Shown here piece by piece: positions 51,301 to 61,748 of a stretch of DNA of 64,000 nucleotides. The stretch lies in contig CM060177.1 of the NCBI GenBank assembly GCA_030549775.1, forward strand, positions 70,663,638-70,727,637, in the 5' to 3' direction. Origin of the DNA: Tamarix chinensis (lineage: Eukaryota > Streptophyta > Magnoliopsida > Caryophyllales > Tamaricaceae). Numbering within the stretch: position 1 is the first letter of the stretch; every line of letters begins with the position of its first letter. The position numbers and the translations under genes were made by a program. The notes under the pieces were generated by a model. The model had not been told where the DNA came from, searched no databases, and saw only the letters and a program-made list of their open reading frames with translations.

Positions 51301-51844
51301 ATGTACTTATCATCAGTTATGAATTTATGTGTTATTTATTTCCCTAATTTGTTAGTATTTTTCCTTTACTCAATATTTATTGTGGTGACAAATGTATTCA
51401 TGGATGCTACTAATTTCCACAATAAGGAGACCCTCATTCTTGTGTGCAGGTCTCGAAATATCCACTAGATAACTATGCTGCTTTTGATGCCCTATGTAGG
51501 GATTAGTGACCTATTACCTATACTGTGTGTTTGGGTGAAGAGTAATTTTATCTTATTGATGTATTTACCTATAAATCTTTTTGGACTCTATGATCTATGG
51601 TACCCCTCACTTTATATTTTGTGATTGTAATCCGGAGTTAGACTACAAACTCATATTGTAATATAAATGTTTCTTCCATTTATAAATTTTTTGGGTTACT
51701 ATAAATTATTTTAGCCATGTGATTGATGTAAGGATGGTTGGGAAAAAAATATTATGGCCCTTACAGTAGTAACCCCCAATATTTTACTTATATGCTTTCA
51801 TTGTAAAACAACATTTTTTTAGTAGTAAAAATTGGGGTGTTACA
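48337..51844 (+). repeat. 3' LTR (3508 bp)
   Basis: Partner of 39875-43353. Starts TGTAATACCC and ends TTGGGGTGTTACA. A TA-rich possible TATA box lies at 48971-48984; the 5' LTR has only 'catatacac' there. The C-rich leader (48560-49140) gives spurious Pro/His/Ser-rich frames (48645-49143, 49585-49773). Confidence 0.85.
50800..51200 (+). repeat. LTR hairpin-tag array (diverged)
   Basis: Counterpart of 42330-42735: 'ttccaacggaggataatagt' at 50866, 'attccactagagataatagt' at 51059, 'ttccaccagatgataatcat' at 51123. The clearest remaining hairpin is in the 'taggagcattttacctag' stretch at 50901. Confidence 0.65.
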
Positions 51845-52743
51845 ATGAGGTGCATTGTAGCAGCCAAAGCTCCTATGTCCAAGTTGACCACAATCATATC
51901 AATAAATTAACTTCCCTATGTAATCATTTCCGGGGTGATCTCGTCAACAATGATGATACTGGTAGTGCTATATTTGTCTCTAACTAGTTTTACCACGAGA
52001 GACACTCTAACCATTCTAGTGTCAACCCCTAGTTTGATGCTGATGTTAAATACTCAAAACCCTAACACTGCAGTGCTAACTCTTTCCTCTAAAGTTAGGT
52101 GCTTCAATCTTTCTCTTACCCAGGATACAAGTAAGATCTTGGTCCAAAGCATCAATGACATATGCCATCTCATATGGAGTAGCCTAGTAACGAAAAATAG
52201 TTGCACCCATCTTCTTTTGGATGCTAAAGTGGAATCCTTGTTAGAATTAGAAGACTATAGTAGCCTCGCTAGTAGCTATGCTAAGATCAAAACTCAATAA
52301 TTTCGTAAATTCCATGTATTACTCTGGTACCATCAAGCTTCCTTGAGCCAATCGCACGAAATCCTTGAGCTTTTCCCTCTTGAGACCTTGGTGTAAAAAC
52401 ACATGAGAAGTGCATTCTTAAAGTCCTCAAAGAAAAACTATTGTCCTTCTTGAGTTTGAAGGTCTTCCTACAAAGCTTTTGCTATTCCTCGAAGGAAGTA
52501 TGCAACTATGCTCTCCTTTTGCACTTCTAAGCAATTGACTACCTTGAAGTTCCTATCAACATTCCATATCCAACATTCTAGGGCAACAAGGTTTTCATAT
52601 TTTTCATTGATCAAATCTTGATGACTCGAGACTTTGTCAAGCCAATCCTCTCTAATATGCACTTGTAGGTGATACATAGGTGGTGGAGATTGAGGTTGAG
52701 ACATAGGAGAACAATGAACAAATTCCATGAAAGTATCAAACAC
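51845..52743 (-). pseudogene. Gag of the minus-strand host element, cut by the 12-kb insertion
   Basis: Gag is the capsid precursor of a Ty3/gypsy element. An open piece on minus from 52743 to 52468 (91 codons from a Met) has WLDKVSSHQD, ALECWIWNVDRNFKVVN and an AYFLRGIA box, as in retrotransposon gag. The next frame has LKDFVRLAQGSLMV. The minus strand at 51845-51890 reads a zinc-knuckle end, CGQLGHRSFGC; the first Cys of the knuckle is a TGA stop. The WIW.VDR box is close to WIWDMDR of the inserted element, so the two are related families. The frame at 51935-52300 on plus is an antisense by-product. Confidence 0.75.
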
Positions 52744-53126
52744 TCTCTAATTATTAACATGTCTATTAAGGGTCATGTCGATCTAGTTATAAAACAAAAA
52801 TGTGTTAGGAAGATGCGATATTATAAGAACATGACACATCAACATATGTGAAAGGCCATTTAATCTACCCACATTCAATACTCAAAAGGCTAATATAGGC
52901 TCCAAAAACACATAAAGAAAGAAAATATCCTTCTCTTTATGAAAATGTTTAGGGTTGAGAGAACTAAATCTCTAATCAAAACCTAATTCCTAGCAAATAT
53001 AAATTCTAATGATAGCCTATGGTATCAACTCAAACCATTTAAAATCAAAAAAGATTTGTAAAATGCGCTGATGCCAACTTGTGGTATCATGTTAAAATAT
53101 TTAATATTGAATTTTTAAAAAAAAAA
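52744..53126 (-). other. Leader of the minus-strand host element
   Basis: Untranslated leader between primer site and gag. It contains two additional primer-site-like motifs: 53065-53076, which matches GCTCTGATACCA at 10 of 12 positions, and a weaker one at 53015-53030. Confidence 0.55.
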
Positions 53127-53138
53127 GCTCTGATACCA
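53127..53138 (-). promoter_or_regulatory. Primer-binding site, initiator Met-tRNA (perfect core)
   Basis: On minus TGGTATCAGAGC, identical to the initiator-Met-tRNA primer core, two bases from the LTR end at 53141. It fixes the orientation of the host element: 5' LTR to the right, gag to the left. Confidence 0.85.
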
Positions 53139-53140
53139 AC

Positions 53141-56100
53141 TTAAATACCCCAAAATTTTACTACTAAAGTCTTTTATTTTTAATCATTACAACCAAAAGC
53201 TAAGAAAGTATATTTTGCGGTGCTACCACCGCACATAATACCTGGTTGATTTCCTCTGTCGTTCTAATATAAAATGCTAAGACTAAATGTTCTTTTACTT
53301 AAATTCCATAATACAATCATAAATTAGAGTAGGATAATAATTAGGGAGATTAATTCATCTTCCAAACAAAACCCACAAACCGTGGTTATAAAAATGTCAA
53401 TGGAAGGTAAATATAAAAATATTATAAGGAAAATATAGACACTTTAAGTCCAAGTCAGCAATGAGAATCTTGGATAACTCTACATTCTTAATCCAAAGAA
53501 TAACCTTAAATAAAGCTTTTGAGCTAACCTGCAATAGCCACTACTTATTGAATAAGTAAGGGCCCAAAAAATTAACCCTCTAGTACAATGGTATTGAGTA
53601 ACCCGTTATACAAGAGTACTATATAAGACCCACAAGGAACACATCAATTGCATCACCACAATACATGAAAAATTAATTATGCATAAAGTAATCAAAACAC
53701 GAAAATCATTTATATAGCCACATCCTTAAAGATAATATGCAACAAAAACTCATTCACCTAGAAATAACTAAAACTTTCTAATGGAACATCCAAGTGATGT
53801 TATTTGTAGTAAAATTAGAAAGAAACATCTGTCTTAATAATAGGCACAATGCTTGTAACTGACCCACAACTTCTTAACTCATAGGTAAGGCCATCAACAC
53901 AACTAATACATACATCATCACAGGTATGCACAAGGTTCTCAAAGAAATGATAAGAAAGCACAAAGGTTGCTACCAACTCAAAGGTTGGCACAAAAGTTGC
54001 TACCAACTCATCCCTATAATAATTTCCATTTAATTTATCAAATAATTCCATGTTTATATACTTGAGGGGAGATTAATGAACCTTGAGACACTAAGGTACC
54101 CTTATTATACTAGTAAATAAGGGTAATATAGTATCCTAATAAGTATCAAACAAGGGACACAAAAGTACCTTAGTTACATTGTTATATGCAGGTACACAAC
54201 ACCCTACTGATAAAGACACCTAATCTATAAATATGCATACCTTCAACATAGGTCCATAGAGCTAAATAGAGTAAGATGTAAGGACTAACTAGGACATTAA
54301 GGCACACCAGCTAAATTTTATCTATTTTTGTGAGACAATGGTTAAAAAAACTAATTAAATTAATAATTAATGATTCAATTTTCTAGAATAAAAGGTTAAA
54401 AAACCAATTTTTAGGTCATTAAAATTTGGAGTGTTACAAAATCAATCCATTTCTGACACTAAGGTAACTACTAAACTCACAGTGCAAAACAATTCCAATT
54501 ACAAGGAAGGGCATTCCAGTAACTACCGAACAACCAAATCAAAATCAAATACTTTTTATATTCTTACTTAATAGTTACTTCAATTTCTCATTACATGATG
54601 GAATACAATCAACCTAGGGACACTAAAGAGCACCCAATCATACTAGCACCTAAAGGCACCACAATACCGCTACCTTATAGCATAGGGACATAGTAGTATG
54701 TCTGGTCATACTAGCATACAAAGACCATAAAATATCCTTTAACCTCCTTTACCTAATCCTTAAATATCAATATCCTCTATAAGGCCCGTAGGTCACCTAT
54801 AAAGTATACTAGTGTTATATTACGGCATAGTAGCACATAAGAGAAGTAACATCAACAAGGACTACACCTAGTCTCTACGATAGTTATTTTTAGAGAGAAA
54901 ACATTCACAGCTTGAGGTATTTCATATTAAGCATTAATATTTTATGAGGTGATCACAAATTTCATATAATGCACAATTTTTTTATGTATATACTTAACCA
55001 TATTTTTCCTTTATTTCTAATTATTAAGGTAAATCCTGAGTTCATCTATCTAGGTCAGGCTAAAGTCATGCTAAGGTAAACCTATCAAAAGTGTAAAGCC
55101 TACCTAAAATCCAATTATTGAAAAAAGATTCATTAGGTCAAAAATTATTAAAAATCCCTTGAAACCCTAATTTTGTCATTATATCTAGTTTCATACAAAT
55201 CATTGTTACTACGAGAAATTTATCATGAAAAGGATAAAAGACAATCATTCACGTTATTTTAGCAATTAAGTAATCATTGCAATTTTATGATTGACTATAT
55301 TTTTAACTTTTCAAGCATTTAATATGTTGCATTCACAAATTGTAATCGTACATTTCTAACATGTCTTAAACTCCATGCTACATGTAAATGCATTTTATAG
55401 CATGATATATCATTTGATAGGGCAATTAACATCATATTGCATATGAAGAAATATTTCTAACCCTAGAACATGTGAATTACAATTATTATATTCTAACCTT
55501 AATTATGTGTCCATGGTCTATGATATACCATGTAATAATGATTATGGGATATTCATCATGGCCTTTAAATCACCATGTTATAGGGCTATAAACCCTAAAA
55601 ATCCCTAGACATGCATACATAAATCATTTAACATATTACTCATATATATATATAACATATTTTAACAATAATCATATATACTATTTAGAATTTTATCACT
55701 TTATCTTACTTGTCATAATACTTAAAGGATTTTACCACTAGCATGATTTTAAATCTAAAAAAAATCCTAACATACTCACACATAATTTCTACCATGTTAT
55801 GAGTGACTTCATTTACCTAAATCCAAGCTCACTCTAAATGTTAAAAAAAACTATCATCTCTAAGATCCTCAAGAGTTAACTAAGAAATTAGCACCCAATA
55901 GGCCATATAATAGCAAATAAAACAAATCAATAGTAACTCAAATTTAACTCAAATAACACATAAAAAAGGTTAGCAACTAACTAGGTGAATAAGGTACAAT
56001 AACAACCCAAAAATTAAGGGAGGAGGAAATAATGGGAGGTTTTATATAAATGGGTGAGCAACAACACCTTTTCCATTTCAAGATGGAGTGACAGTAAGGG

Positions 56101-56902
56101 AGCATTGGTGCAAAGGGAGGTTGCAATGGATTTAGCAGAAACTAAAGAGGGAGGAGTTATGGGTTAGGGTGGAGTAATGTGGAGGGGATAAACACTAATG
56201 GCTAATGGAAGTGTAGGAGATGTGGTGGGCTTAGCCAATGGTTAGGGGTGTCTTCAATAGGGGCAGCCAAAGGTGGGAGTGAAGGAATAGAGGAAGTGGA
56301 CAAAGATGGCAGAGAAGGAGTGGTGTGGTATATGTTGGTAGAAATAAAATTGGTGAAGATGTAGCGGACGATGAGAGAAATAGTGGAGAGATGGAGGTTT
56401 TTTTTAACTGGAGAGACCTCTAGAGGATGAGTTGAAGTGCAAGTTTATTTTAAGGTTAAAACATGACTCAAAATGATAGAATAAGGGATTAAGTGGATGA
56501 TATATTGAAGGGGAGAGTCAAGAAAAACATGAGAGAGGGAAGCATGTGGGAAAGGGAGATGTTCAAGTGGTATGGTCTAAAGGAAGATCACACTAGCTAG
56601 GGGGAGTACACTATTGTTAGAATTTGTATAGGGTAGAGAAATAATTTAGGATGATTAACCGAGGTAAAAAAACTTAGTTACTCTAATTGGAATTAGGTGA
56701 TTTAAATTAAGATGTAGACCATGATTAAATTTAGCAACCTAAATTATATCATTTTTTAATGTAATTAGATTTATATCTAATATGTCATAATAACACATAT
56801 ATCAAGAACATTTTTAATACAAAAAACTATATAATAATTATTATAACTAATAACAAATAATTACTTGTTTATATTTAGGTTTTATAAAAATAGGGTATTA
56901 AA
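53141..56902 (-). mobile_element. 5' LTR of the minus-strand host element (3.76 kb)
   Basis: On minus it ends next to the primer site and starts TTTAATACCC (plus GGGTATTAAA, 56893-56902), a mutated TGTAATACCC. It contains the 'tgcggtgctaccaccgcaca' version of the conserved TGTGGCGGTAACA block (53217-53236). A G-rich (plus) leader lies at 55990-56620 and a TATA-like box at 56041-56048. The 'ctaaggtacc' block at 54091 is repeated in a second version at 54600-54700, and between them 'tttggagtgttaca' (54424-54437) resembles a plus LTR terminus, so a rearrangement or small insertion lies here. The 146-bp array of the related LTR is absent. Confidence 0.6.
56041..56048 (-). promoter_or_regulatory. 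TATA-like box of the minus-strand LTR
   Basis: TATATAAA on minus, upstream of a C-rich (minus) leader on the expected side of the U3. No second copy supports it. Confidence 0.35.
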
Positions 56903-58626
56903 GATATGTTACACTCTCGTACTTATTCCTTCACTTATTCATTAGTTCTAAACAACAGCAATCATCTTTTCCCTTTACCTTTTCTTAGCCACAAGAATTT
57001 CTTAAGTTTTCTCAATACTTCTATTCCACTCCTCTCAACTTTGCATTTTTACTTTAATTTAGTTTACTCTTTAGATCCTTTATCTAGCTCCCTTTTAGCA
57101 AAAAATAATTAGATTTGAAAAGAAAATTTGAGTTTCTTTTTAATATGATTTTGGAAGTTAGAATGTTTCGCTAAAACTTTTTCTTTCTTGGTGTGGAATT
57201 TGGTTAAGCTTTTAAGTAATTCATTATTGCATTTGAAATATGGCATGACTAAGTATATGAACCAATGTAATCTGTAAAGTTTTGATCTTTATATACATCA
57301 ATAATATTTTGAGTAACTCAGTATTGCATCTATTAAGATTTAAAACTTCTGAGAAAAGTATGATTCAATGAGAAATTATGGTTGATTCTATATATGGTGA
57401 TGTTATGATTTGATGTGGTTGATTTTAGAGAATTAAACACATTTGAAGGGCCTTTTATGTGTTGTTTGGGAGCAACCCAATAAATTAATATAAACTAATA
57501 GACTCATCCTTTAAACAACTAACTAATTAGCTTAAACCAATCAACTAGTTGTTTATGATAACTCAGGTTGCTCTCTAGTTAAACCCATTGAGCTAGTATG
57601 TGGGAACTTATCAACATACCTTTGAATAGTTGTATAGTTAGACTAAACCAATTATCTAGATTGAGGATAACTATAGGGTTTGTTGACCCAAACCAGTCAA
57701 TTGGTAAACCCAAAATTGATCTACTAGTTTTGATAGAGAGTGTAATTTTATATCTCTAAATCTTGGTATGATTTGAGATTTTTTATTTTTCTATAATATG
57801 ATTCCTTAATGAAGAAAACACACATATTGATATCAATTAGTTAACCAATTGAATGGATTGATTCATTCGTAATTCATGATATCTTTTATAAGTGCCTTTG
57901 GAAGATTTTAATGGGAAAATTGGAGTTTGTATGTTGTGATGCTACTAATGGATGATGAGATCTAGAGTCTTAGTATAAGTGCAATATCTTAATAAATGGA
58001 TTAAACATAGCTTAAAAATAATGAAAATCCCAACACATGGTTTGGAAGGTAATAAAGGTTAATAGGGAATGATTATGTGGACGTACTATCATGGTTGTTA
58101 CATGAGTCGTATGTGATAAAACAATAATCATTTGAAGTGAAATATGATTGAGCATTAAATGCATCTATATTACTTAATCCTCAAGTGGTTTTAAGGGGTT
58201 AGTCTGGCCTTGTGCATTTATTGGTTCCTTTAGACATTGCCTTTAGATGGGATCATAGTAGATCCTAATACCTTAAATACACTAGACATTGATATTTTAC
58301 TATGGGGTATCGATACCAAAGGTTCTTGTTACTTAGGTGGCTTATTTTTCTTTGGCTAGGACTTGATATCTTTGGGTCGTTATATTTATTTGGCCAAGAA
58401 TTAATGTCATTTAGTTGTTACTTAGCTTTTGGTGAAATTTATGTCTTCTACTTTAGATAAACTTCTATAGTATGTGAAAGCATGGGGTGGAAATCAATCT
58501 CATTGCTCAATAAAGAATAATTGCTTGTAAATCATTAATCTAATGGATTATGTGAACTTAGGAAATAGACCTAATGATACATTCATGTAAGAGGATAGCG
58601 GAATAGCCTAGTGAGTTGTGTATTAA
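56903..58626 (+). mobile_element. LTR fragment, plus strand
   Basis: Starts in a pyrimidine-rich leader (56906-57112, whose open frame is not a gene). It carries 'aactagttg' and 'ccaatcaactag' motifs (57475-57740) and shares the 'ggctagga' / 'ggccaagaa' spacer (58350-58400) with 27590-27680. The right side is cut by the next LTR. No terminus is visible and no hairpin tags. Confidence 0.5.
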
Positions 58627-59411
58627 TAAAATACCCCAAAATCCTAAATTAGAAAATTATGTAAAAATAGTGATTTATTAGGAAAATAAATTAAATAATT
58701 TATTTTTATTAGAATAAAGGGAATATTTAAGGTAAAATCATGAGAAAAATAATAAAGAATTTAATTAGAGAAAATTAGGGTGTTTTGCTATTTAAAATGA
58801 AATTTAGAAAAAAATTATCCAAAATATCCTAAATAAATGTAAAATGGAAACTTAATTATTATTTTCATATATATTATTATTTTAAATATGAAAAAATACA
58901 AAAATATCATAAATACTTGACCCAACCTATTTTTTCTTTTTCCTCTTTCATTTTTTCCTTTTTCCCTTTCTTGTTCCTTTTCTTTCATTTTCTCATTTTT
59001 CTTTTTTTTTCTTTCTTCCCCCTGAATGGGCCAGCCTCCCCTCATGGACTAAGCCCCATCCCCCTCTTCTTTCCCTGCATAGCCCAGCCTGTATCTTTTT
59101 TTTCTTTCCCTTGCTCAGCCACCAAGTTCCCATCTTTTTTTTCTTTCCTTTTCCCCAGACCAACCGGTCCCTACGCTGTCTTCCTTCCCTTCTCATACCC
59201 TACAAATTGAAGGCCTGTAACCCTATTTCATCCCCAACTAACCCCACACCTCCTCCCACACATGCCCCATCCCTTTCCTTTTTTCTTCCCCCTGACCGAA
59301 CCTGCACCTACAAATCGCAGACTTATACCGACCTACCACCGCTAGCTTGTAGGCCTGCCATACCTGCCCCTTATCCTCTTCTCCCTTTGTCTTACCCTCC
59401 CACCACTAGCC

Positions 59412-59419
59412 TATAAATA
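59412..59419 (+). promoter_or_regulatory. TATA box of the LTR promoter
   Basis: TATAAATA, the counterpart of 35834-35841. A C-rich leader follows. Confidence 0.65.
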
Positions 59420-60000
59420 CCCCTAACAAACCCCTCAATCTTCCTTCTTATCCTACATAGAAAAATTCACCCCTTGCACCGCCATCGCTTCAAATACAGT
59501 CGCCATCACCTATGCCAAGCTCTACCACCCGAAATAATAGCCAAACTCCTCCCTCTATCACCCTCCACCAAACCACATAGCCCTACACCCCTAATTATCC
59601 TTGTGCGAGCTACCTCAGCCCTACAAAGTTGGTTGCTCAATATGCCACTTTGCACCCCTCACTGCATTTCTTGTTGTAGTGTGCCACCATCCCCGCCATA
59701 GCCACCACCTCTCCTACCTCCCAAAAGCCTCAGCAATTCCCCCTCTACCTTCCCTTGCTTTCCTCTCCTTTACCATCCTTCCTTCTCCACCACCTTCAGC
59801 CACCACAACAACCACCATCTGCACCGCCACTTTTACTACACCACCACCACAAGCACCCTCTCACTCTCCCTCTTCTAGCCTAGAAATCCTCCTCTCTAAC
59901 TTCATTTCATCCTCTGCTGTCGTTGTGTGCCGCTGCCTAGTCACCACTACCCTAGCTTGTGCCCTAACCACCATGACCATCGAAAATAATTAATGTCATT

Positions 60001-60064
60001 ATTATTTAATTTTATTAGTATTAATATCATTATTATTACTATTATTATTAGTGTTGTTCTTATT

Positions 60065-60099
<35 letters not shown>

Positions 60100-60272
60100 C
60101 AGTGTTAGTATTATTATGACTCTACTATTATTATTAACTTTTGAACTATTAATAATAATAATGATAATAATAATAATAATATTGTTATTATTATCATCAT
60201 CATCATCATCATCATCATTATTGTTATTTTTATCTATATCACTACTATTACTATTACTACTACTACTACTAC

Positions 60273-60309
<37 letters not shown>

Positions 60310-60395
60310 AACTTTGGCCCTAGTATTACTAATGTTATTATTACTAGTATGATCATTCAAACCTTCATTATTATTATCATTAAGATTTGAAATAT

Positions 60396-60468
<73 letters not shown>

Positions 60469-60516
60469 GTCGTCATTATTACCTATATCACTATTATTAT
60501 TATTATTATTATTATT

Positions 60517-60566
<50 letters not shown>

Positions 60567-60720
60567 TATTATCATTATTGTCACTATTTTAGTATTACTA
60601 ATACTATTAGTATAATTATTATGATTCGTGTTATTATTAGTATTATCACTATTATGCTTATTATTATTGTTGTTAATATTAAAGCTATTATATTTAGTAA
60701 TATAAATATTGCTAATAATA
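60001..60720 (+). repeat. Compound microsatellite (ATT, GTT, ACT, ATC)
   Basis: Blocks include GTT at 60065-60099, ATC at 60194-60219, ACT at 60240-60274, GTT at 60273-60309, ATT at about 60412-60468 and ATC at 60518-60564. Long frames with Asn, Ile, Leu, Val or Asp runs on both strands (59947-60360) are by-products. Confidence 0.95.
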
Positions 60721-61748
60721 CTTTAACATGGACTAATATATCTGCCAAGACCTATTTTGACTAATGGTTGCATGATTAGTTACTTTTAGAATAATGCCTT
60801 TACTTTTACTTATAAAAATATTATTATTATTATTATGATTAACCCTAATACTAGGCTACGATAAGGTTAAGGTAGGAAATAATGATAATTTAGGTTAGAG
60901 GGAAGTTAACCCTTAGTATTGCCCTCTTATAGGTGAACAAAGTCAAATCCCTAAGGAGAAGTAGGAGCATGCTCTAAGCCCGGTTTCGTAGTAAGTAAGG
61001 ATGTAGTTAAGGGTGATTATATGTATTATTTGCTTTGTATGCCATGTGTTATGTTATGTTGTCTACCTTATATTATTATGAATGCTTACTTGTAGTGCAG
61101 CGTAGAGTTAAGGTATGTTTATGTGACTTCCTTATGGTATTTTTAAAATGATATGTATGTTGTGCATATGGTGTTATGTGGTGTGACCCTATAGGATATT
61201 CATGCTAAGATACTTTAGTGATATGGTAGGGGTGAAAGGATGGAAATGGGAAAAGGAAAAATGAGTTGACGAAGGAAAATGAGAATGACCTAATTATATG
61301 ATGACCTATAAGGGGACAAATAAAAGGGAAATATGAACAAAATAAAAGACTGGAGTGGATCTTGTATAGGGAAGTTTACAGTTTGGATGGGATGGATGGT
61401 GTTTACTTAGGGATGATCCTTACGTGTGAAAAGTTTCCTTGGGGTGTAAGTAAGGTAAGGAAGATTTCTTGGAGTGATTAGAGTAGTTAGGTGGAAAATA
61501 GTATATAGATTGGTATAAGGGTGTATAGAGAACTTGGCTAGTGTTTGGGGTGGTCAACTAGGGTTTTTTGCTCACATGTGCAAAATGGAAAGTAAAGGGG
61601 AATGCTTGGGGTTAAATCTAAGTGAGGTGATGATTTAGGGGTAAAGGAGCATTAGTTGTGTGGGATAGAGGAAGGATGGGCCATATAGGCCAAATAGGAT
61701 TTTTAGGGGAAAACCCTAGAGAGCAATAGTGAGTTGACTTAGATGGTA

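Larger units (their letters stand above)
39875..51844 (+). mobile_element. Complete but decayed Tekay/Del-like chromovirus LTR retrotransposon (12.0 kb)
   Basis: Both LTRs (39875-43353 and 48337-51844), a primer site, gag-pol in the gypsy order (gag, protease, RT, RNase H, integrase, chromodomain-like tail) and a polypurine tract are present. The LTRs differ by roughly a fifth in the first 200 bases I compared, so it is old. The flanking 5-mers are acggg and atgag, differing by two transitions. That could be a mutated target-site duplication. Confidence 0.85.
58627..61748 (+). mobile_element. LTR 5' part, same family as 34802-39643
   Basis: Starts TAAAATACCCC. It follows 34802-39643 landmark by landmark: AT-rich U3, pyrimidine tract (58920-59170), TATAAATA, C-rich leader, microsatellites, then 'aggtgaacaaagtc' / 'agtaggagcatgctctaag' (60930-60980), which matches 37130-37180. 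It is cut at 61749 by a minus-strand LTR, so its tag array and 3' end are missing. The open frames 58815-59993 lie in the pyrimidine/GC-rich leader and are not genes. Confidence 0.7.

Noticed and set aside
51935..52300. Plus-strand frame of 121 codons
   Set aside because: Antisense to the gag pseudogene and zinc-knuckle region. No family recognised.
59947..60360. Frames with Asn, Ile and Leu runs on both strands (137 and 119 codons)
   Set aside because: Pure products of the compound trinucleotide microsatellite.
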